A DNA stretch of 64,000 bases from positions 1,612,001 to 1,676,000 of the forward strand of contig OY770026.1 in the NCBI GenBank assembly GCA_963669455.1. Reading direction: 5' to 3'. Below the pieces are notes generated by a model. It did not search any database and was not told where the DNA came from. It saw only the letters and a program-made list of their open reading frames with translations. Positions 1-10,795 of the stretch are shown here, one piece after another (the first letter of the stretch is position 1; each line of letters begins with the position of its first letter). A program made the position numbers and the translations under genes. Origin of the DNA: JAWKWH01 sp963669455 (GTDB taxonomy: Bacteria; Pseudomonadota; Alphaproteobacteria; Rhizobiales; Rhizobiaceae).

Positions 1-1368
1 GCCCGGCGCCAGGGGCTGCTCCCATGTTTCGAGATCTTCCTCGAACCGTTCGGCAAGCCTCGGTTCGAGCTTTTCTTCCGATGTGTACCAAAGGCGTGCG
101 CAGGCAGATTTTTCGCTGAAATCGGTTCTAAGCGCCCAGCCATAGATCGTCTCGAACAGATGCCGCAGATGCGAGACGGTCATCGAGCCGTCTATCCGGT
201 GGGCTGCCGCTTCGTCTGCCGACAGGGTTTCGGCCAGATCATCGACCAGCGGTCCGTGGGCATCGATCATCAGCGAGACGATCTGCTCCTGCGCCTCAAG
301 GCACAGCGTATTTTCCGCCCATTGATAGAGTTTGTCCCAGGGAAGATGCCCGTTGATGGGACTGCGCCGCAAATGACGATCGGTTCTTTCCAGATCGTGT
401 CTCAGCGCCTCAATGTCTCCGGCCTGATATTCGCTTTCAGTGTGCCATTCCTTCGCGTTTATCGAGGCGCGGGCGAGAAGGTTTTGAAATTTTGCGATGG
501 CTTTGCCGTTTGCAGTTTCTAGCGTGCGGATGCGGGCCAGAGCCGTTTCGCGGGCATTAATCCAGGCATGAAGCAGCGAGGGGTGGTTGATCAGATAGGG
601 TGCGATCCCCAAACCGGTGGAGTTTCCGACGCCAAAACGCCGGCGCAGATCCGGGTCGAGCACAATTGCTGTTTCCGGCGAGCGCATCTTTGCCAGATGT
701 TCGACCATATCCAGGGTGAACTCGCGAACCAGATAGACCAGCAGCATTTCCGGGCGGAAGGAGCCTGCGAATTCCGGCCGGCCGGCCCAATTGTCGCGGT
801 CGGCGGCGCCAAATTTCCCCGAGCCGTAAACAGCTGTTGTTCGCATCAGATAGCCGACACGTTCTATGTCGAGGCGTTCCGGTTGCCTGCCTCCGGAGAG
901 GCAGTCGACGACATACTCAAACAGACGGACGGAGCGGTTTGCCCTGGCCAGCGACAGTTCCGTTTGCGAGATGCGGCCTGCTTCCTGAAAGGGTACGTTT
1001 CTCGACAGGCGTTCGATATCGGCCTTGCCTGGCACCCCATCGAAGAGTGTGAAGGTTGCGTCCCAGGCATCGGCAATTACCCGGTCGGACCGTTTTTCGG
1101 GCGGCAGGTCATGGGCAAAGGCAACCAGCGTATAGGTTCGCGGGCTACCGGTGGTGCGGGTGGCGCTGTAGGTGGCCACCCCGACGCCCTTGGCGTCGAT
1201 CTCCCAGATGGGGCGATCGAAGGCCCATTTGTATTGCTTCAGGTTTCGAAGCAGGACTTGCATGAAGCTCAACCGGCTGTGGTGAAACGAGCCCAAACGT
1301 TTGAGCTTCATCACCATGTCTGGAGAACGCAGAGCAAGTTTTGCCGCTGGTTCCTTTTGGGCGCTCAT
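1..1368 (-). CDS. Unrecognised protein, 3' part off the left edge
   Basis: A long open minus-strand frame starts at ATG 1368 (MSAQKEPAAKLAL) and stays open to base 1, giving about 456 residues without a stop, so the C-terminus lies outside the window. An in-frame stop occurs about 60 nt upstream, which limits the start. The sequence is rich in charged and aromatic residues and shows no signal peptide or membrane segment. I do not recognise the family. It lies downstream of a dipeptidase-like gene and a short ORF on the same strand, which suggests one operon. Coding character is clear from even codon use; the function is unknown. Confidence 0.75.
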   Translation of the reverse strand, partial: MSAQKEPAAKLALRSPDMVMKLKRLGSFHHSRLSFMQVLLRNLKQYKWAFDRPIWEIDAKGVGVATYSATRTTGSPRTYTLVAFAHDLPPEKRSDRVIADAWDATFTLFDGVPGKADIERLSRNVPFQEAGRISQTELSLARANRSVRLFEYVVDCLSGGRQPERLDIERVGYLMRTTAVYGSGKFGAADRDNWAGRPEFAGSFRPEMLLVYLVREFTLDMVEHLAKMRSPETAIVLDPDLRRRFGVGNSTGLGIAPYLINHPSLLHAWINARETALARIRTLETANGKAIAKFQNLLARASINAKEWHTESEYQAGDIEALRHDLERTDRHLRRSPINGHLPWDKLYQWAENTLCLEAQEQIVSLMIDAHGPLVDDLAETLSADEAAAHRIDGSMTVSHLRHLFETIYGWALRTDFSEKSACARLWYTSEEKLEPRLAERFEEDLETWEQPLAPG

Positions 1369-1525
1369 ATTGCTTGTTCCTTTGTCGCTTGTGGCCAGGC
1401 TGACGGGTCGCCCGGCAGTTGATCATCGAACCACACCGCAACACGTTGATTTCCGGCTTGTCCAATGCGCTTTTGGTCGCCTTGCCGCCCGGTTCCGTAT
1501 CGGAATCCATCGGTGCGCCGGTCAT
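1365..1525 (-). pseudogene. Short ORF, possibly frameshifted
   Basis: ATG 1525 (MTGAPMDSDTEPGGK) follows a good ribosome-binding sequence, GGGAGAGG. Its own frame runs on out of frame over the next gene. Another frame, ending in a stop at 1365-1367 that overlaps the next gene's ATG, reads like protein (VAVWFDDQLPGDPSAW). A duplicated GT near 1442 would join the two halves into one small protein of about 50 residues. This is either a real frameshift, a sequencing error or chance; confidence is low. Confidence 0.3.
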
Positions 1526-1606
1526 TGATCCTCTCCCTTTTAGCGGGTGGTAATTGTCCGTTCATTTTTGCACCATCCAGCCGCAAGCCGATTACAGGTC
1601 AATCCA

Positions 1607-2584
1607 TTATTCTTTGGCGCCAAAGCTCCTGTCGTAGAAATTCAGCCAGTTTTCTCCCATGATGCCCGCGATCTCATCTGGCAAGAATCCAACGGTTTCC
1701 AGACCTTTGGCGATGTTTTTAAAATCACGATTGTCGCGAAACCAGCCGGGTTGATCCATGAAGCCGGCATTGTCGGCAGACCCTTCACCGTAGTCGATTT
1801 CTTTGGTCCAGCGCCCGACACGCATCCATTCCACCACCGAATCCGGCTGGTCTTGGCACAGATCGGAGCCGATGCCGATTTTGTCTGCGCCCATCAGTTC
1901 TGCGGTTTTCGCGATCATCGCGCAAAAACTGTCGAGTGTGCAGTCGGACTTGCCTTTCAGGTGATGCGGGTACATCGAAAATCCGAGCATGCCGCCGGAT
2001 TCAGCAAGCGCCCTTAGAACCGTATCTGATTTGTTGCGCACGGCCTTGTGCCAGGATGCCGGATTGGCGTGGGTTATGGCGATTGGACGCTGCGAAATGT
2101 CGATGGCGTCAAGGGTTGAGCGTTCTGCTGAATGGCTCATGTCGATAACCATTCCAACGCGGTTCATTTCCTTAATCACCTGCCGGCCCATACGGGTGAT
2201 GCCAGGGTCTTCTGCCTCATAGCAACCGGTCGCCAGCAGCGACTGGTTGTTGTAGCTGAGCTGCATGAAGCGGGCGCCAAGCGTGTGCCATACGCTGACG
2301 AGCCCTATGTCATCCTCGATCGGCGACGGGTTTTGGAAGCCGAAAATGATTGCGGTCTTTCCATCCTTTTTGGCGGCGCGCACGTCGTCTGCGGTTCGTG
2401 CCTGGACGATCAGCCCGGGGAAGCGCTCAAACCAGCGGTTCCACGCTTCGAGATTGGCAACAGTCTCGCGAAAATTCTCATGATAGGCGATCGTGACGTG
2501 GGCGGCGTCCAAACCGCCTTCGCGCATCTGGCGAAAAATCTTCTCAGACCAGTTGGCATATTGGAGATTGTCGATCAGGTGCAT
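1607..2584 (-). CDS. Membrane dipeptidase-like protein (peptidase M19 family)
   Basis: The roughly 325-residue product has the M19 amidohydrolase fold signatures: GFQNPSPIEDDIG, the stretch around YNNQSLLATGCYE, a DMSH motif, GIGSDLCQD and a C-terminal IMGENWLNFYD. The start at 2584 (MHLIDNLQYANW) is preferred over an upstream ATG because the extra 19 residues are not family-like. The usual N-terminal HxD zinc pair (as in DGHND) is not evident, so the metal site may differ. The closest group I know is the dipeptidase-like protein coded beside dimethylglycine catabolism genes in Pseudomonas (PA5396). A role in N-methylated amine or dipeptide breakdown is therefore possible but inferred. Confidence 0.82.
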   Translation of the reverse strand: MHLIDNLQYANWSEKIFRQMREGGLDAAHVTIAYHENFRETVANLEAWNRWFERFPGLIVQARTADDVRAAKKDGKTAIIFGFQNPSPIEDDIGLVSVWHTLGARFMQLSYNNQSLLATGCYEAEDPGITRMGRQVIKEMNRVGMVIDMSHSAERSTLDAIDISQRPIAITHANPASWHKAVRNKSDTVLRALAESGGMLGFSMYPHHLKGKSDCTLDSFCAMIAKTAELMGADKIGIGSDLCQDQPDSVVEWMRVGRWTKEIDYGEGSADNAGFMDQPGWFRDNRDFKNIAKGLETVGFLPDEIAGIMGENWLNFYDRSFGAKE

Positions 2585-2848
2585 ATCCGGGTTCCTATGC
2601 TGGTGAGCCGCATGCGATATAGGCAAAAAACTGACCGGCACGGTAGAATTCGCCTTTGCCTACTGCAAGTGGCTTGCCCTTTTCGCGGCTGAGCAATTCG
2701 CCAAGCCAGCGGCCGCCCATTCAGCCTGCGCCTTTCTTGCGGTATGCAATGTCTGTTCAGGCTGCTTTAAAATAGGTGGATAAAGCTTCAGGAAATTTGA
2801 AGTTTTTGATGTTCGTAAACCGGCCTGTCTGTCGGGCCGCTTTGAGGT

Positions 2849-3055
2849 TCAGTCCTCGCGGTCTTCATCCTCGTCCTGCTTTACGGGAATGACATAAGCA
2901 CCGGAAAGCCAGCGGTTGAGGTCGACATTTTTGCAGCGCGCCGAGCAAAACGGATAGTGCGCTCTGGCTGAATCGCTGCCGCATTCAGGGCAGGGGACGC
3001 GCGGTCTTAGCGGTTCGATTTTCCGGGCTGAAGCCTTTGGCATGGTCTCAGTCAC
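2849..3055 (-). CDS. yacG: YacG-type zinc protein (DNA gyrase inhibitor family)
   Basis: This 68-residue protein has a treble-clef type zinc site with cysteines at residues 22, 25, 37 and 41 (CPEC and CSARC). After it comes the family's NRWLSGAYVIP segment and a very acidic tail. YacG proteins bind GyrB and inhibit gyrase in E. coli. It sits 8 nt after maf on the same strand, an arrangement common in Hyphomicrobiales. Confidence 0.93.
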   Translation of the reverse strand: MTETMPKASARKIEPLRPRVPCPECGSDSARAHYPFCSARCKNVDLNRWLSGAYVIPVKQDEDEDRED

Positions 3056-3063
3056 CCTTCCTG

Positions 3064-3696
3064 TTAGACTGCCGACTGTCCTGAGGCCCAGCTGATGTGT
3101 ACACGAAACCCTTCGCCGGCCAGCAGCCCGATGGTCTCATAAAGGGGCAAGCCAACCACATTGGAATAGGAGCCGATGAGCTTGACCACGAATGTGCCGG
3201 CCAGGCCCTGAATAGCATAGGCGCCGGCCTTGCCGCGCCATTCACCCGACGCCAGGTAGGCTTCCATCTCCTCGCGTGACAGATGTTTGAAACGGACCCG
3301 CGATTCCACCAGCCTTTGCCTGACCGCGCCATTTGGCGTGATCATACAAATGCCGGAATAGACCCGGTGCGAGCGGCCGGATAAAAGACGCAGGCAATTG
3401 GCCGCTTCGTCCGTGAGTTCCGCTTTTGGCAGGATACGGCGGCCGACGGCCACCACGGTGTCGGCGGCCAGAACAAATGTGTTCTCGCTCTCGCCGCGCT
3501 CTTGCAGCTTGGCGGATACTTTTTTTGCTTTTTCCCCGGCCAGACGCTTGGCCAGCGAGCGGGGATGCTCCGATTTTACCGGCGTCTCATCCACATCTGC
3601 CGGGATGAGATTGTCCGGTTCAATGCCCGCCTGTTGAAGCAATTCCAGGCGCCGTGGCGATCCGGATGCTAAAACAAGCTTTTGAATTGCGCTCAT
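3064..3696 (-). CDS. maf: Maf-like nucleoside triphosphate pyrophosphatase
   Basis: The 210-residue product opens with LVLASGSPRRLELL, the phosphate-binding loop of the Maf/HAM1 superfamily. It continues with ADVDET, the acidic AADTVVAVG motif and GIQGLAGTFV. Maf proteins hydrolyse non-canonical or pyrimidine nucleoside triphosphates in the cytosol and are linked to septum control. It lies between infA and yacG, all on the minus strand, as in many alphaproteobacteria. Confidence 0.93.
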   Translation of the reverse strand: MSAIQKLVLASGSPRRLELLQQAGIEPDNLIPADVDETPVKSEHPRSLAKRLAGEKAKKVSAKLQERGESENTFVLAADTVVAVGRRILPKAELTDEAANCLRLLSGRSHRVYSGICMITPNGAVRQRLVESRVRFKHLSREEMEAYLASGEWRGKAGAYAIQGLAGTFVVKLIGSYSNVVGLPLYETIGLLAGEGFRVHISWASGQSAV

Positions 3697-3765
3697 AGGA
3701 TCAGGTTACCACAATCGAGAAGATGTCCTGCCGGCAGCCTGGTGCTTCTGGGCCCGGCAGGTTCC

Positions 3766-3984
3766 TTATTTGAACCGGTAGGTGATGCGGCCCTTGGTCA
3801 GGTCGTAGGGTGTCATTTCGACCAGAACCTTATCGCCGGTCAGCACGCGAATGCGGTTTTTGCGCATCCTGCCCGCAGTGTGTGCGATGATTTCGTGTTC
3901 GTTTTCGAGTTTGACCCGGAACATCGCATTGGGCAACAATTCCGTGACAACACCCGGGAATTCGAGAACTTCTTCCTTTGGCAT
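3766..3984 (-). CDS. infA: Translation initiation factor IF-1
   Basis: A 72-residue S1/OB-fold protein starting [13 protein letters not shown] and containing the conserved [27 protein letters not shown] and TYRFK blocks. IF-1 occupies the 30S A site during initiation. The length is exactly that of the family, and the gene leads the maf-yacG pair. Confidence 0.98.
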
Positions 3985-4097
3985 CCTTAACCTTCGGTTT
4001 GATGTGCATTGATCCGGCCAAGCCGGATTTTGCGCGGAAACTATAGGAAACAGATTGCTTTGTGAACATGAATGTTCGTGGCGTGCGTATTGGTCGC

Positions 4098-4559
4098 TTA
4101 ATCCCTCACAAATCGCTGCCTGATCCGCTGTTCCAACCGGTCGCGCACGTCGCGATACGCATCGAGGATCTGGACGCGGGAGCCGGTCACGGTGGTCGGA
4201 TCGGCTGTTGGCCAGTATTCCACCATCGATGCCGCAGAGCTTGTCAGCTCAAGCGCCCTGTGGTGAGCTTTCGGCGCAAGGGTTACGATCAGGTCGAAAT
4301 AGGTGTCGTCCATATTATCCAGTTCATTGGGCTGCCGGTCGCCAAGCGAGAGGCTGATTTCCGCCAGAACTTCATCGACGAACGGATCTCGCGCGCCGGG
4401 GTGGACACCGGCGGACGCTATGAAGATGTGGCCAGGCAGCAGTTTTCGCGCCAGCTGTTCGGCCATCGGTGAGCGGATCGCGTTCATGCCGCATAGGAAC
4501 AGGATCGAATCGGGCATTTTCCGGTCGGCGACCGGACTTTCGTCCGACCCGGTCATCAT
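4098..4559 (-). CDS. Low-molecular-weight protein tyrosine phosphatase family protein
   Basis: The 153-residue product has the P-loop CGMNAIRS near residue 23, a CX5R(S) signature of low-molecular-weight phosphotyrosine phosphatases and related arsenate reductases. A downstream WPTADP segment supplies the likely catalytic Asp of the DP loop. The start codon overlaps the stop of the upstream UPF0262 gene, indicating translational coupling. The sequence alone does not separate phosphatase from arsenate reductase activity. Confidence 0.85.
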
Positions 4560-5038
4560 CCGCGCCAGTGCAGGACGCAGACCAGGGTGAATAATCTGCG
4601 TGCGGTGTCGAAATCAACCTCGATCTTGCCGCCAAGCCGGTCCATGAGCGTTTGCGAGCCCTCATTGTGCAAGCCGCGCCGTCCCATATCGATCGCCTCG
4701 ATATGGCTCGGTGTGGAGGTACGGATCGCCTCATAATAGCTCTCGCAGATCAGAAAATAGTCTTTTACGATGCGGCGAAATGGCGTCAGTGACAGAATAT
4801 GGGTGACGACGGCGGTATCGTCTTCGCGCGATATGGCAAATACCAGCCGGGATTCAACCAGAGACAGTTTGAGCTTGTAGGGCCCGCCGGTTTCGTCGCC
4901 CATGGGTTTAAAGCTGTTTTCCTCGACAAGATCGAATATGGCGACCGCCCGTTCATGCTCTACATCCGGCGTTGATTTGCCAATGGTTTCGTCAAGTGAA
5001 ACATCGATCAGGCGGTGGCTGTTTTCCCCGGCGCTCAT
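4556..5038 (-). CDS. UPF0262 family protein
   Basis: A 160-residue soluble protein with features of the alphaproteobacterial UPF0262 family: RLIDVSLDE near the N-terminus, HERAVAIFDL, the GGPYKLKLS segment and SLTPFRRIVKDYF. The function of the family is unknown. It sits 6 nt after hisD and overlaps the following phosphatase gene by 4 nt, so it is part of the conserved murA-to-infA cluster. Confidence 0.9.
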   Translation of the reverse strand: MSAGENSHRLIDVSLDETIGKSTPDVEHERAVAIFDLVEENSFKPMGDETGGPYKLKLSLVESRLVFAISREDDTAVVTHILSLTPFRRIVKDYFLICESYYEAIRTSTPSHIEAIDMGRRGLHNEGSQTLMDRLGGKIEVDFDTARRLFTLVCVLHWRG

Positions 5039-5044
5039 AACCCG

Positions 5045-6343
5045 TCACCCGCGCCTGTTCATGCGGATCGAGACCGAATTTGCGTGGGCTTGCAATCCTT
5101 CGGCCTCGGCCAGAACGACTGCTGCCGGGCCCAGCTCGCCAAGCTGATCGGCGTTCAGTTTCAGGATCGATGTCCGCTTCATGAAATCGAGCACCGACAG
5201 GCCGGAGGAAAACCGGGCCGTGTGCGCCGTCGGAAGGACGTGATTTGAGCCGCCGACATAGTCGCCGATCACTTCCGGTGTGTGCCGGCCGACAAAAATG
5301 GCGCCGGCGTTGCGGATTTGCCCGACGAATGCATCGGCATTATCGAGCGCAAGCTCCAAATGCTCTGCGGCAATCTGGTTGGCAAGCGGGATTGCGTCCT
5401 TGATGTCGGCGACGGTGATGATGGCGCCATGATCGTCCCAGCTGGCCGATGCGGTTTGCTCGCGCGGCAGGGTGGACAGTTGAGTGTCGACCGCAAGCAA
5501 AACCGCGTCGGCAAACTCTGCATCATCGGTGATCAGGATGGATTGCGCTGCCTTGTCGTGCTCGGCCTGCGCCAAAAGGTCGGCGGCGATCCAGGCTGGA
5601 TCATTGCCTGCATCGGCAATGATCAGCACCTCGGAGGGGCCGGCAATCATGTCAATGCCGACGGTGCCGAAAACCTGACGTTTTGCCGCCGCCACCCAGG
5701 CATTGCCCGGGCCGGTGATCTTCGATACCGGGCTGATTGTTTCCGTGCCATAGGCGAGTGCGGCAATGGCCTGCGCGCCGCCAATACGGTAGATTTCGTC
5801 TATTTCACACAATTTTGCCGCGGCGAGCACCAGCGGGTTCAGCCGGCCATCCGGCGCCGGTACGGCCATGACGATGCGTTCGACGCCTGCCACCCGTGCC
5901 GGTATGGCGTTCATCAGCACCGAACTCGGGTAGCTGGCGGTGCCGCCTGGGACATAAAGCCCGGCCGATTCCACTGCGGTCCATTGCCATCCAAGCTCGA
6001 CACCCAACCCGTCGACATAGCGGTGATCTTCAGGCCGCTGCCTGGCATGATGGGTTTCGATCCGATCGCGGGCCATCTTCAGCGCGTCGAATGTTGTCCC
6101 ATCCACCTGTCGGCAGGCTTCATCGATGTCGTCTCCGGTGACCGCCATCGGCGTTTCTGAAAAATCGAGCCGGTCCAGTTTTCTGGTGTAATCAGCCAAT
6201 GCGCTGTCGCCGCCCTGGCGGATTTCAGCAATGATTTTGGCGGCCTCGCCATCGACATTGGCCGCGGTTTCGCGCTTGGCGTCGAGCAGGGCTGCAAAGC
6301 CTGCGTTGAAATTAGGCGACTGGTTGTCGAGGCGAATTGGCAT
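5045..6343 (-). CDS. hisD: Histidinol dehydrogenase
   Basis: HisD catalyses the last two NAD-dependent steps of histidine biosynthesis, histidinol to histidine. The translation contains the family blocks TASYPSSVLMNAIPARVAGV, KITGPGNAWVAAAKRQVFG, the metal-binding QAEHDKAAQ region and SNHVLPTAHTARFSSGLS. Start 6343 (MPIRLDNQ) gives 432 residues, the usual length; the upstream ATG at 6466 would overlap the DUF2948 gene and adds non-family sequence. Confidence 0.97.
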   Translation of the reverse strand: MPIRLDNQSPNFNAGFAALLDAKRETAANVDGEAAKIIAEIRQGGDSALADYTRKLDRLDFSETPMAVTGDDIDEACRQVDGTTFDALKMARDRIETHHARQRPEDHRYVDGLGVELGWQWTAVESAGLYVPGGTASYPSSVLMNAIPARVAGVERIVMAVPAPDGRLNPLVLAAAKLCEIDEIYRIGGAQAIAALAYGTETISPVSKITGPGNAWVAAAKRQVFGTVGIDMIAGPSEVLIIADAGNDPAWIAADLLAQAEHDKAAQSILITDDAEFADAVLLAVDTQLSTLPREQTASASWDDHGAIITVADIKDAIPLANQIAAEHLELALDNADAFVGQIRNAGAIFVGRHTPEVIGDYVGGSNHVLPTAHTARFSSGLSVLDFMKRTSILKLNADQLGELGPAAVVLAEAEGLQAHANSVSIRMNRRG

Positions 6344-6359
6344 GATCAGCGTGCCCCGT

Positions 6360-6794
6360 TCATGCCAAATGACTGGGGCGGGAAGAGGCCTGCCATGCCG
6401 CACCCAGGTCGGTGAGCCGCGCCTCGATGCATTCCACCTCAAGTCTGATGGCTGCCGCGCCGGCAAACACGATCTCGATTATGCCCGACGGGGGTGTAGC
6501 CTGCTCAAAGCGTATCGCCAGCAGGGACAGAATCTCATCCTTGCCGGCGCGGTCGAAACCGGCGGATTTCATCCCGGTCACCCGGTCGATCTGCAAAACG
6601 GCGTTGCGGCGTTCATTGTTGCGCCGGAACAGCCTCTTTTTTACTTCCCAGGCAAAGCGGTTTACCGGCAGCAAAAGCCGGCCTGACTTTGCATCAAAGC
6701 TGATGTCGCCAACCTTCAACAGCGCGTCCTGCACATGGGCGGATACGATTTTAAGGTCTTCCTCATCCAGGGCTGCAAGGCGGAGGGTTTTCAT
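6360..6794 (-). CDS. DUF2948 family protein
   Basis: A 144-residue protein beginning MKTLRLAALDEEDLKIVSAHVQD, with the conserved LLPVNRFAWEV and RRNNERRNAVLQIDRV segments of DUF2948. This family is found in alphaproteobacteria between murA and hisD, as here. There is no known function and no signal peptide or membrane segment. Confidence 0.9.
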   Translation of the reverse strand: MKTLRLAALDEEDLKIVSAHVQDALLKVGDISFDAKSGRLLLPVNRFAWEVKKRLFRRNNERRNAVLQIDRVTGMKSAGFDRAGKDEILSLLAIRFEQATPPSGIIEIVFAGAAAIRLEVECIEARLTDLGAAWQASSRPSHLA

Positions 6795-6916
6795 GGCGGC
6801 TCATCAACGGGTTGCAATTTTTAACACAGACTTTGTTAGGCTGTCTTATGCCGCAGTGCAACACGTGACCGAAGCCGAATTTCCGATCGGATATGCGTAA
6901 AAAGCCTCAATACGCT

Positions 6917-8209
6917 CTAATCAGACACGCGTTCGATTTTGGCGCCGCATCCAGACAGTTTTTCCTCAAGCCGTTCAAAGCCGCGATCGAGATGATAGAC
7001 GCGATTGACGATGGTCTCTCCCTCGGCGGCCAGTGCGGCGATCACCAGAGAAACCGATGCGCGCAGATCGGTTGCCATTACGGGCGCACCTTTGAGCTGT
7101 CCGACGCCATCTACGACTGCGGTTTGGCCATCCAGTGCAATGTGGGCGCCGAGGCGGGCCAGTTCCTGCACGTGCATGAAGCGGTTTTCGAAGATCGTTT
7201 CGGTGATCCGCGATTGTCCGGCAGCGCGGGTCATCAGGCCCATGAACTGCGCCTGTAGATCCGTCGGAAAGCCAGGGAAGGGGGCCGTCTCGATATCGAC
7301 AGGTTGAATATCGCCGCTTTTGCGGGTGACGCGGATGCCATCCTTGCCGGACGAAATGTCAGCGCCGGTTTTCGCAATCACGTCAAGCGCGTTTTGCAGT
7401 AGTTCCGGCTTGGCTCCGGTCAGCAGAACATCGCCGCCTGTCATTGCCACCGCCATGGCATAGGTCCCGGTTTCGATGCGATCTGGAATGACCGCGTGGC
7501 GGGCGCCATGCAGCGCCTGGACGCCGGAAATGCTGATCGTTGGCGTGCCTGCGCCTTCAATGTCCGCGCCCATGGCATTCAGGCAATCGGCAAGATTGGC
7601 GACTTCCGGTTCGCAGGCTGCATTCTCGATGATGGTTTCGCCATTGGCCAGCGCAGCGGCCATCAGCATCACATGGGTGGCGCCAACGGATATCTTGGGG
7701 AAAATGTACCGATTGCCGATCAGGCCGCCCGATGGTGCGGTCGCCTGCACATAGCCATTGTCGATGTCGATATTGGCACCGAGCGCCTGCAATCCTTCGA
7801 TAAACAGATCGACCGGTCTTGTTCCGATGGCGCAACCGCCGGGCAGCGAGACGCGTGCCTGACCTGTGCGGGCAAGCAGTGGGCCGATGACCCAGAAACT
7901 GGCGCGCATTTTCGAGACGAGCTCATAGGGTGCGGTGGTGTCGACAATATTGCGGGCGGAGAAATTGACCGTGCGCGAATAGCCCTGATCCTGTTTTAGT
8001 CTGCGGCCATTGACCGAATAGTCGGTGCCGTGATTGCCCAGAATGCGGGTCAATTGTTCGACATCAGCCAGATGTGGCACGTTTTCCAGCGTCAGTGTGT
8101 CGTCGGTTAAAAGCGAGGCAATCATCAGTGGCAGGGCGGCGTTCTTCGCCCCTGAAATGGGGATTGTGCCTTGCAGCTCGTTGCCGCCTGTTATGGAGAT
8201 CCTGTCCAT
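6917..8209 (-). CDS. murA: UDP-N-acetylglucosamine 1-carboxyvinyltransferase
   Basis: MurA transfers enolpyruvate from PEP to UDP-GlcNAc, the first committed step of peptidoglycan synthesis. The 430-residue product has the two-domain EPT fold signatures: ISGAKNAALPLMIASLL, the GGCAIGTRPVDL loop holding the fosfomycin-reactive Cys, PDRIETGTYAMAVA and PFPGFPTDLQAQFM. It is the first gene of the conserved minus-strand cluster. Confidence 0.97.
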   Translation of the reverse strand: MDRISITGGNELQGTIPISGAKNAALPLMIASLLTDDTLTLENVPHLADVEQLTRILGNHGTDYSVNGRRLKQDQGYSRTVNFSARNIVDTTAPYELVSKMRASFWVIGPLLARTGQARVSLPGGCAIGTRPVDLFIEGLQALGANIDIDNGYVQATAPSGGLIGNRYIFPKISVGATHVMLMAAALANGETIIENAACEPEVANLADCLNAMGADIEGAGTPTISISGVQALHGARHAVIPDRIETGTYAMAVAMTGGDVLLTGAKPELLQNALDVIAKTGADISSGKDGIRVTRKSGDIQPVDIETAPFPGFPTDLQAQFMGLMTRAAGQSRITETIFENRFMHVQELARLGAHIALDGQTAVVDGVGQLKGAPVMATDLRASVSLVIAALAAEGETIVNRVYHLDRGFERLEEKLSGCGAKIERVSD

Positions 8210-8350
8210 GGATTGTCCTGTGTTAAATCCGTCTTTCCGGGCTGGCGTGCTGCCCGGTCACTATGCAACTGCCGAAAACGCGCCCAACAAAAGAGCCCGT
8301 TTAGGAAATCATGGGAGCCGGTTCAAGAGCATGGGCGCTGGAGGGCCGGT

Positions 8351-8500
8351 TTACTTGCTGGCGTTTCCCTCTGGCATCGCCTTTTGCCGCTGACGCGACT
8401 GGGCTTTGCGTTTCATCAAATTGGCCCGCAATTCGGCGGCAAGCTTCGCCTTGCGCTCGTCTTTTGCCTGCTTGCCAGGTATTTCCGGCTTGTCCTTCAT
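8351..8500 (-). CDS. Small basic conserved protein (49 aa)
   Basis: The minus-strand ORF reads MKDKPEIPGKQAKDERKAKL and continues as a Lys/Arg/Ala-rich helix ending GNASK. It is preceded by AGGAAGAG at a good distance from ATG 8500. Small basic proteins of this type are common in Hyphomicrobiales, but I know no function. It lies between murA and tRNA-Thr, just outside the island. Confidence 0.6.
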   Translation of the reverse strand: MKDKPEIPGKQAKDERKAKLAAELRANLMKRKAQSRQRQKAMPEGNASK

Positions 8501-8651
8501 CGCTCTTCCTGCTCAACGGACCGACTTTTATTGCTTAAACCTGACCATTGCACGACATTTGCGTGACTGAAAGGGGGCAGGAGCAAATGGTGGGCAAGCG
8601 GCTTGCAACCCGGACAGCGATATGCCAGAAGGCGCGCAATCTGGACCATTG

Positions 8652-10264
<1,613 letters not shown>

Positions 10265-10308
10265 GTTTGACTCCTTCCTGCGCCCCGGCTGGCCGGGAGG
10301 CTTAAAAA

Positions 10309-10665
10309 TTACTGGTTTGAAAATTGATGTTCTAATTCTACCGCATCGCCCGGCTCTTGCGGGCGGAATTCGCCGGTTTTGGACTTCTGTCCACAAGCAC
10401 CTTCGATTTGCTGCAAGGGGTGGATGTCAAAGCCGAGCGAGGCGAATTCGAAGATAATGTTCCAGATCATCTGGATCAATTCATGCTTGTCATCTTCGCT
10501 TATATCGGCGTCATCAAGATACTGCGCGTAGAGATCATAATCGACTGTGACGATTGGCCGGGCAAGGATACGCTTCGTATCGATTTTGATGTCTTCGGGC
10601 ATGATGCCCTGTTTTATTGCCTCGTTCTCAATGTCCTTTTTGCAATTGTTGTTGTCTCGGCTCAC
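10309..10665 (-). CDS. Unknown island protein upstream of the recombinase
   Basis: A 118-residue acidic protein, probably starting at GTG 10665. It has a basic N-terminus and a conserved-looking centre around DDKHELIQMIWNIIFEFASLG, followed by FDIHPLQQ. It directly precedes the serine recombinase on the same strand, and a LexA-like box lies about 60 nt before its start. The position would suit a recombination directionality or control factor, but no family is recognised. Confidence 0.6.
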   Translation of the reverse strand: MSRDNNNCKKDIENEAIKQGIMPEDIKIDTKRILARPIVTVDYDLYAQYLDDADISEDDKHELIQMIWNIIFEFASLGFDIHPLQQIEGACGQKSKTGEFRPQEPGDAVELEHQFSNQ

Positions 10666-10724
10666 CGGTTTGTTTTCCTTTCTTTACTATGGTTCTTTCA
10701 TGTTCAATTCCCCTTTCATTTACA

Positions 10725-10739
10725 GAACATATAGTGAAC
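10725..10739 (-). promoter_or_regulatory. LexA-type SOS box
   Basis: The + strand reads GAACATATAGTGAAC, a GAAC-N7-GAAC direct repeat (GTTC-N7-GTTC on the minus strand). This is the established LexA operator form of alphaproteobacteria. It lies about 60 nt upstream of the operon made of the 10309-10665 gene and the recombinase, so DNA damage could induce excision. Binding is inferred. Confidence 0.6.
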
Positions 10740-10795
10740 ATCGTTATTCATTTTTTATATTCTGTCAAGAGGAATTTGTTTGCGATAATAATAGT

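Noticed and set aside
568..1422. 284-codon + strand ORF
   Set aside because: It is antisense to the better supported minus-strand gene 1-1368; composition is Cys/Arg/His rich as in shadow frames.
10692..10705. Second SOS-like box GTTC-N6-GTTC
   Set aside because: The spacing is 6 instead of 7, which does not fit the alphaproteobacterial LexA operator.
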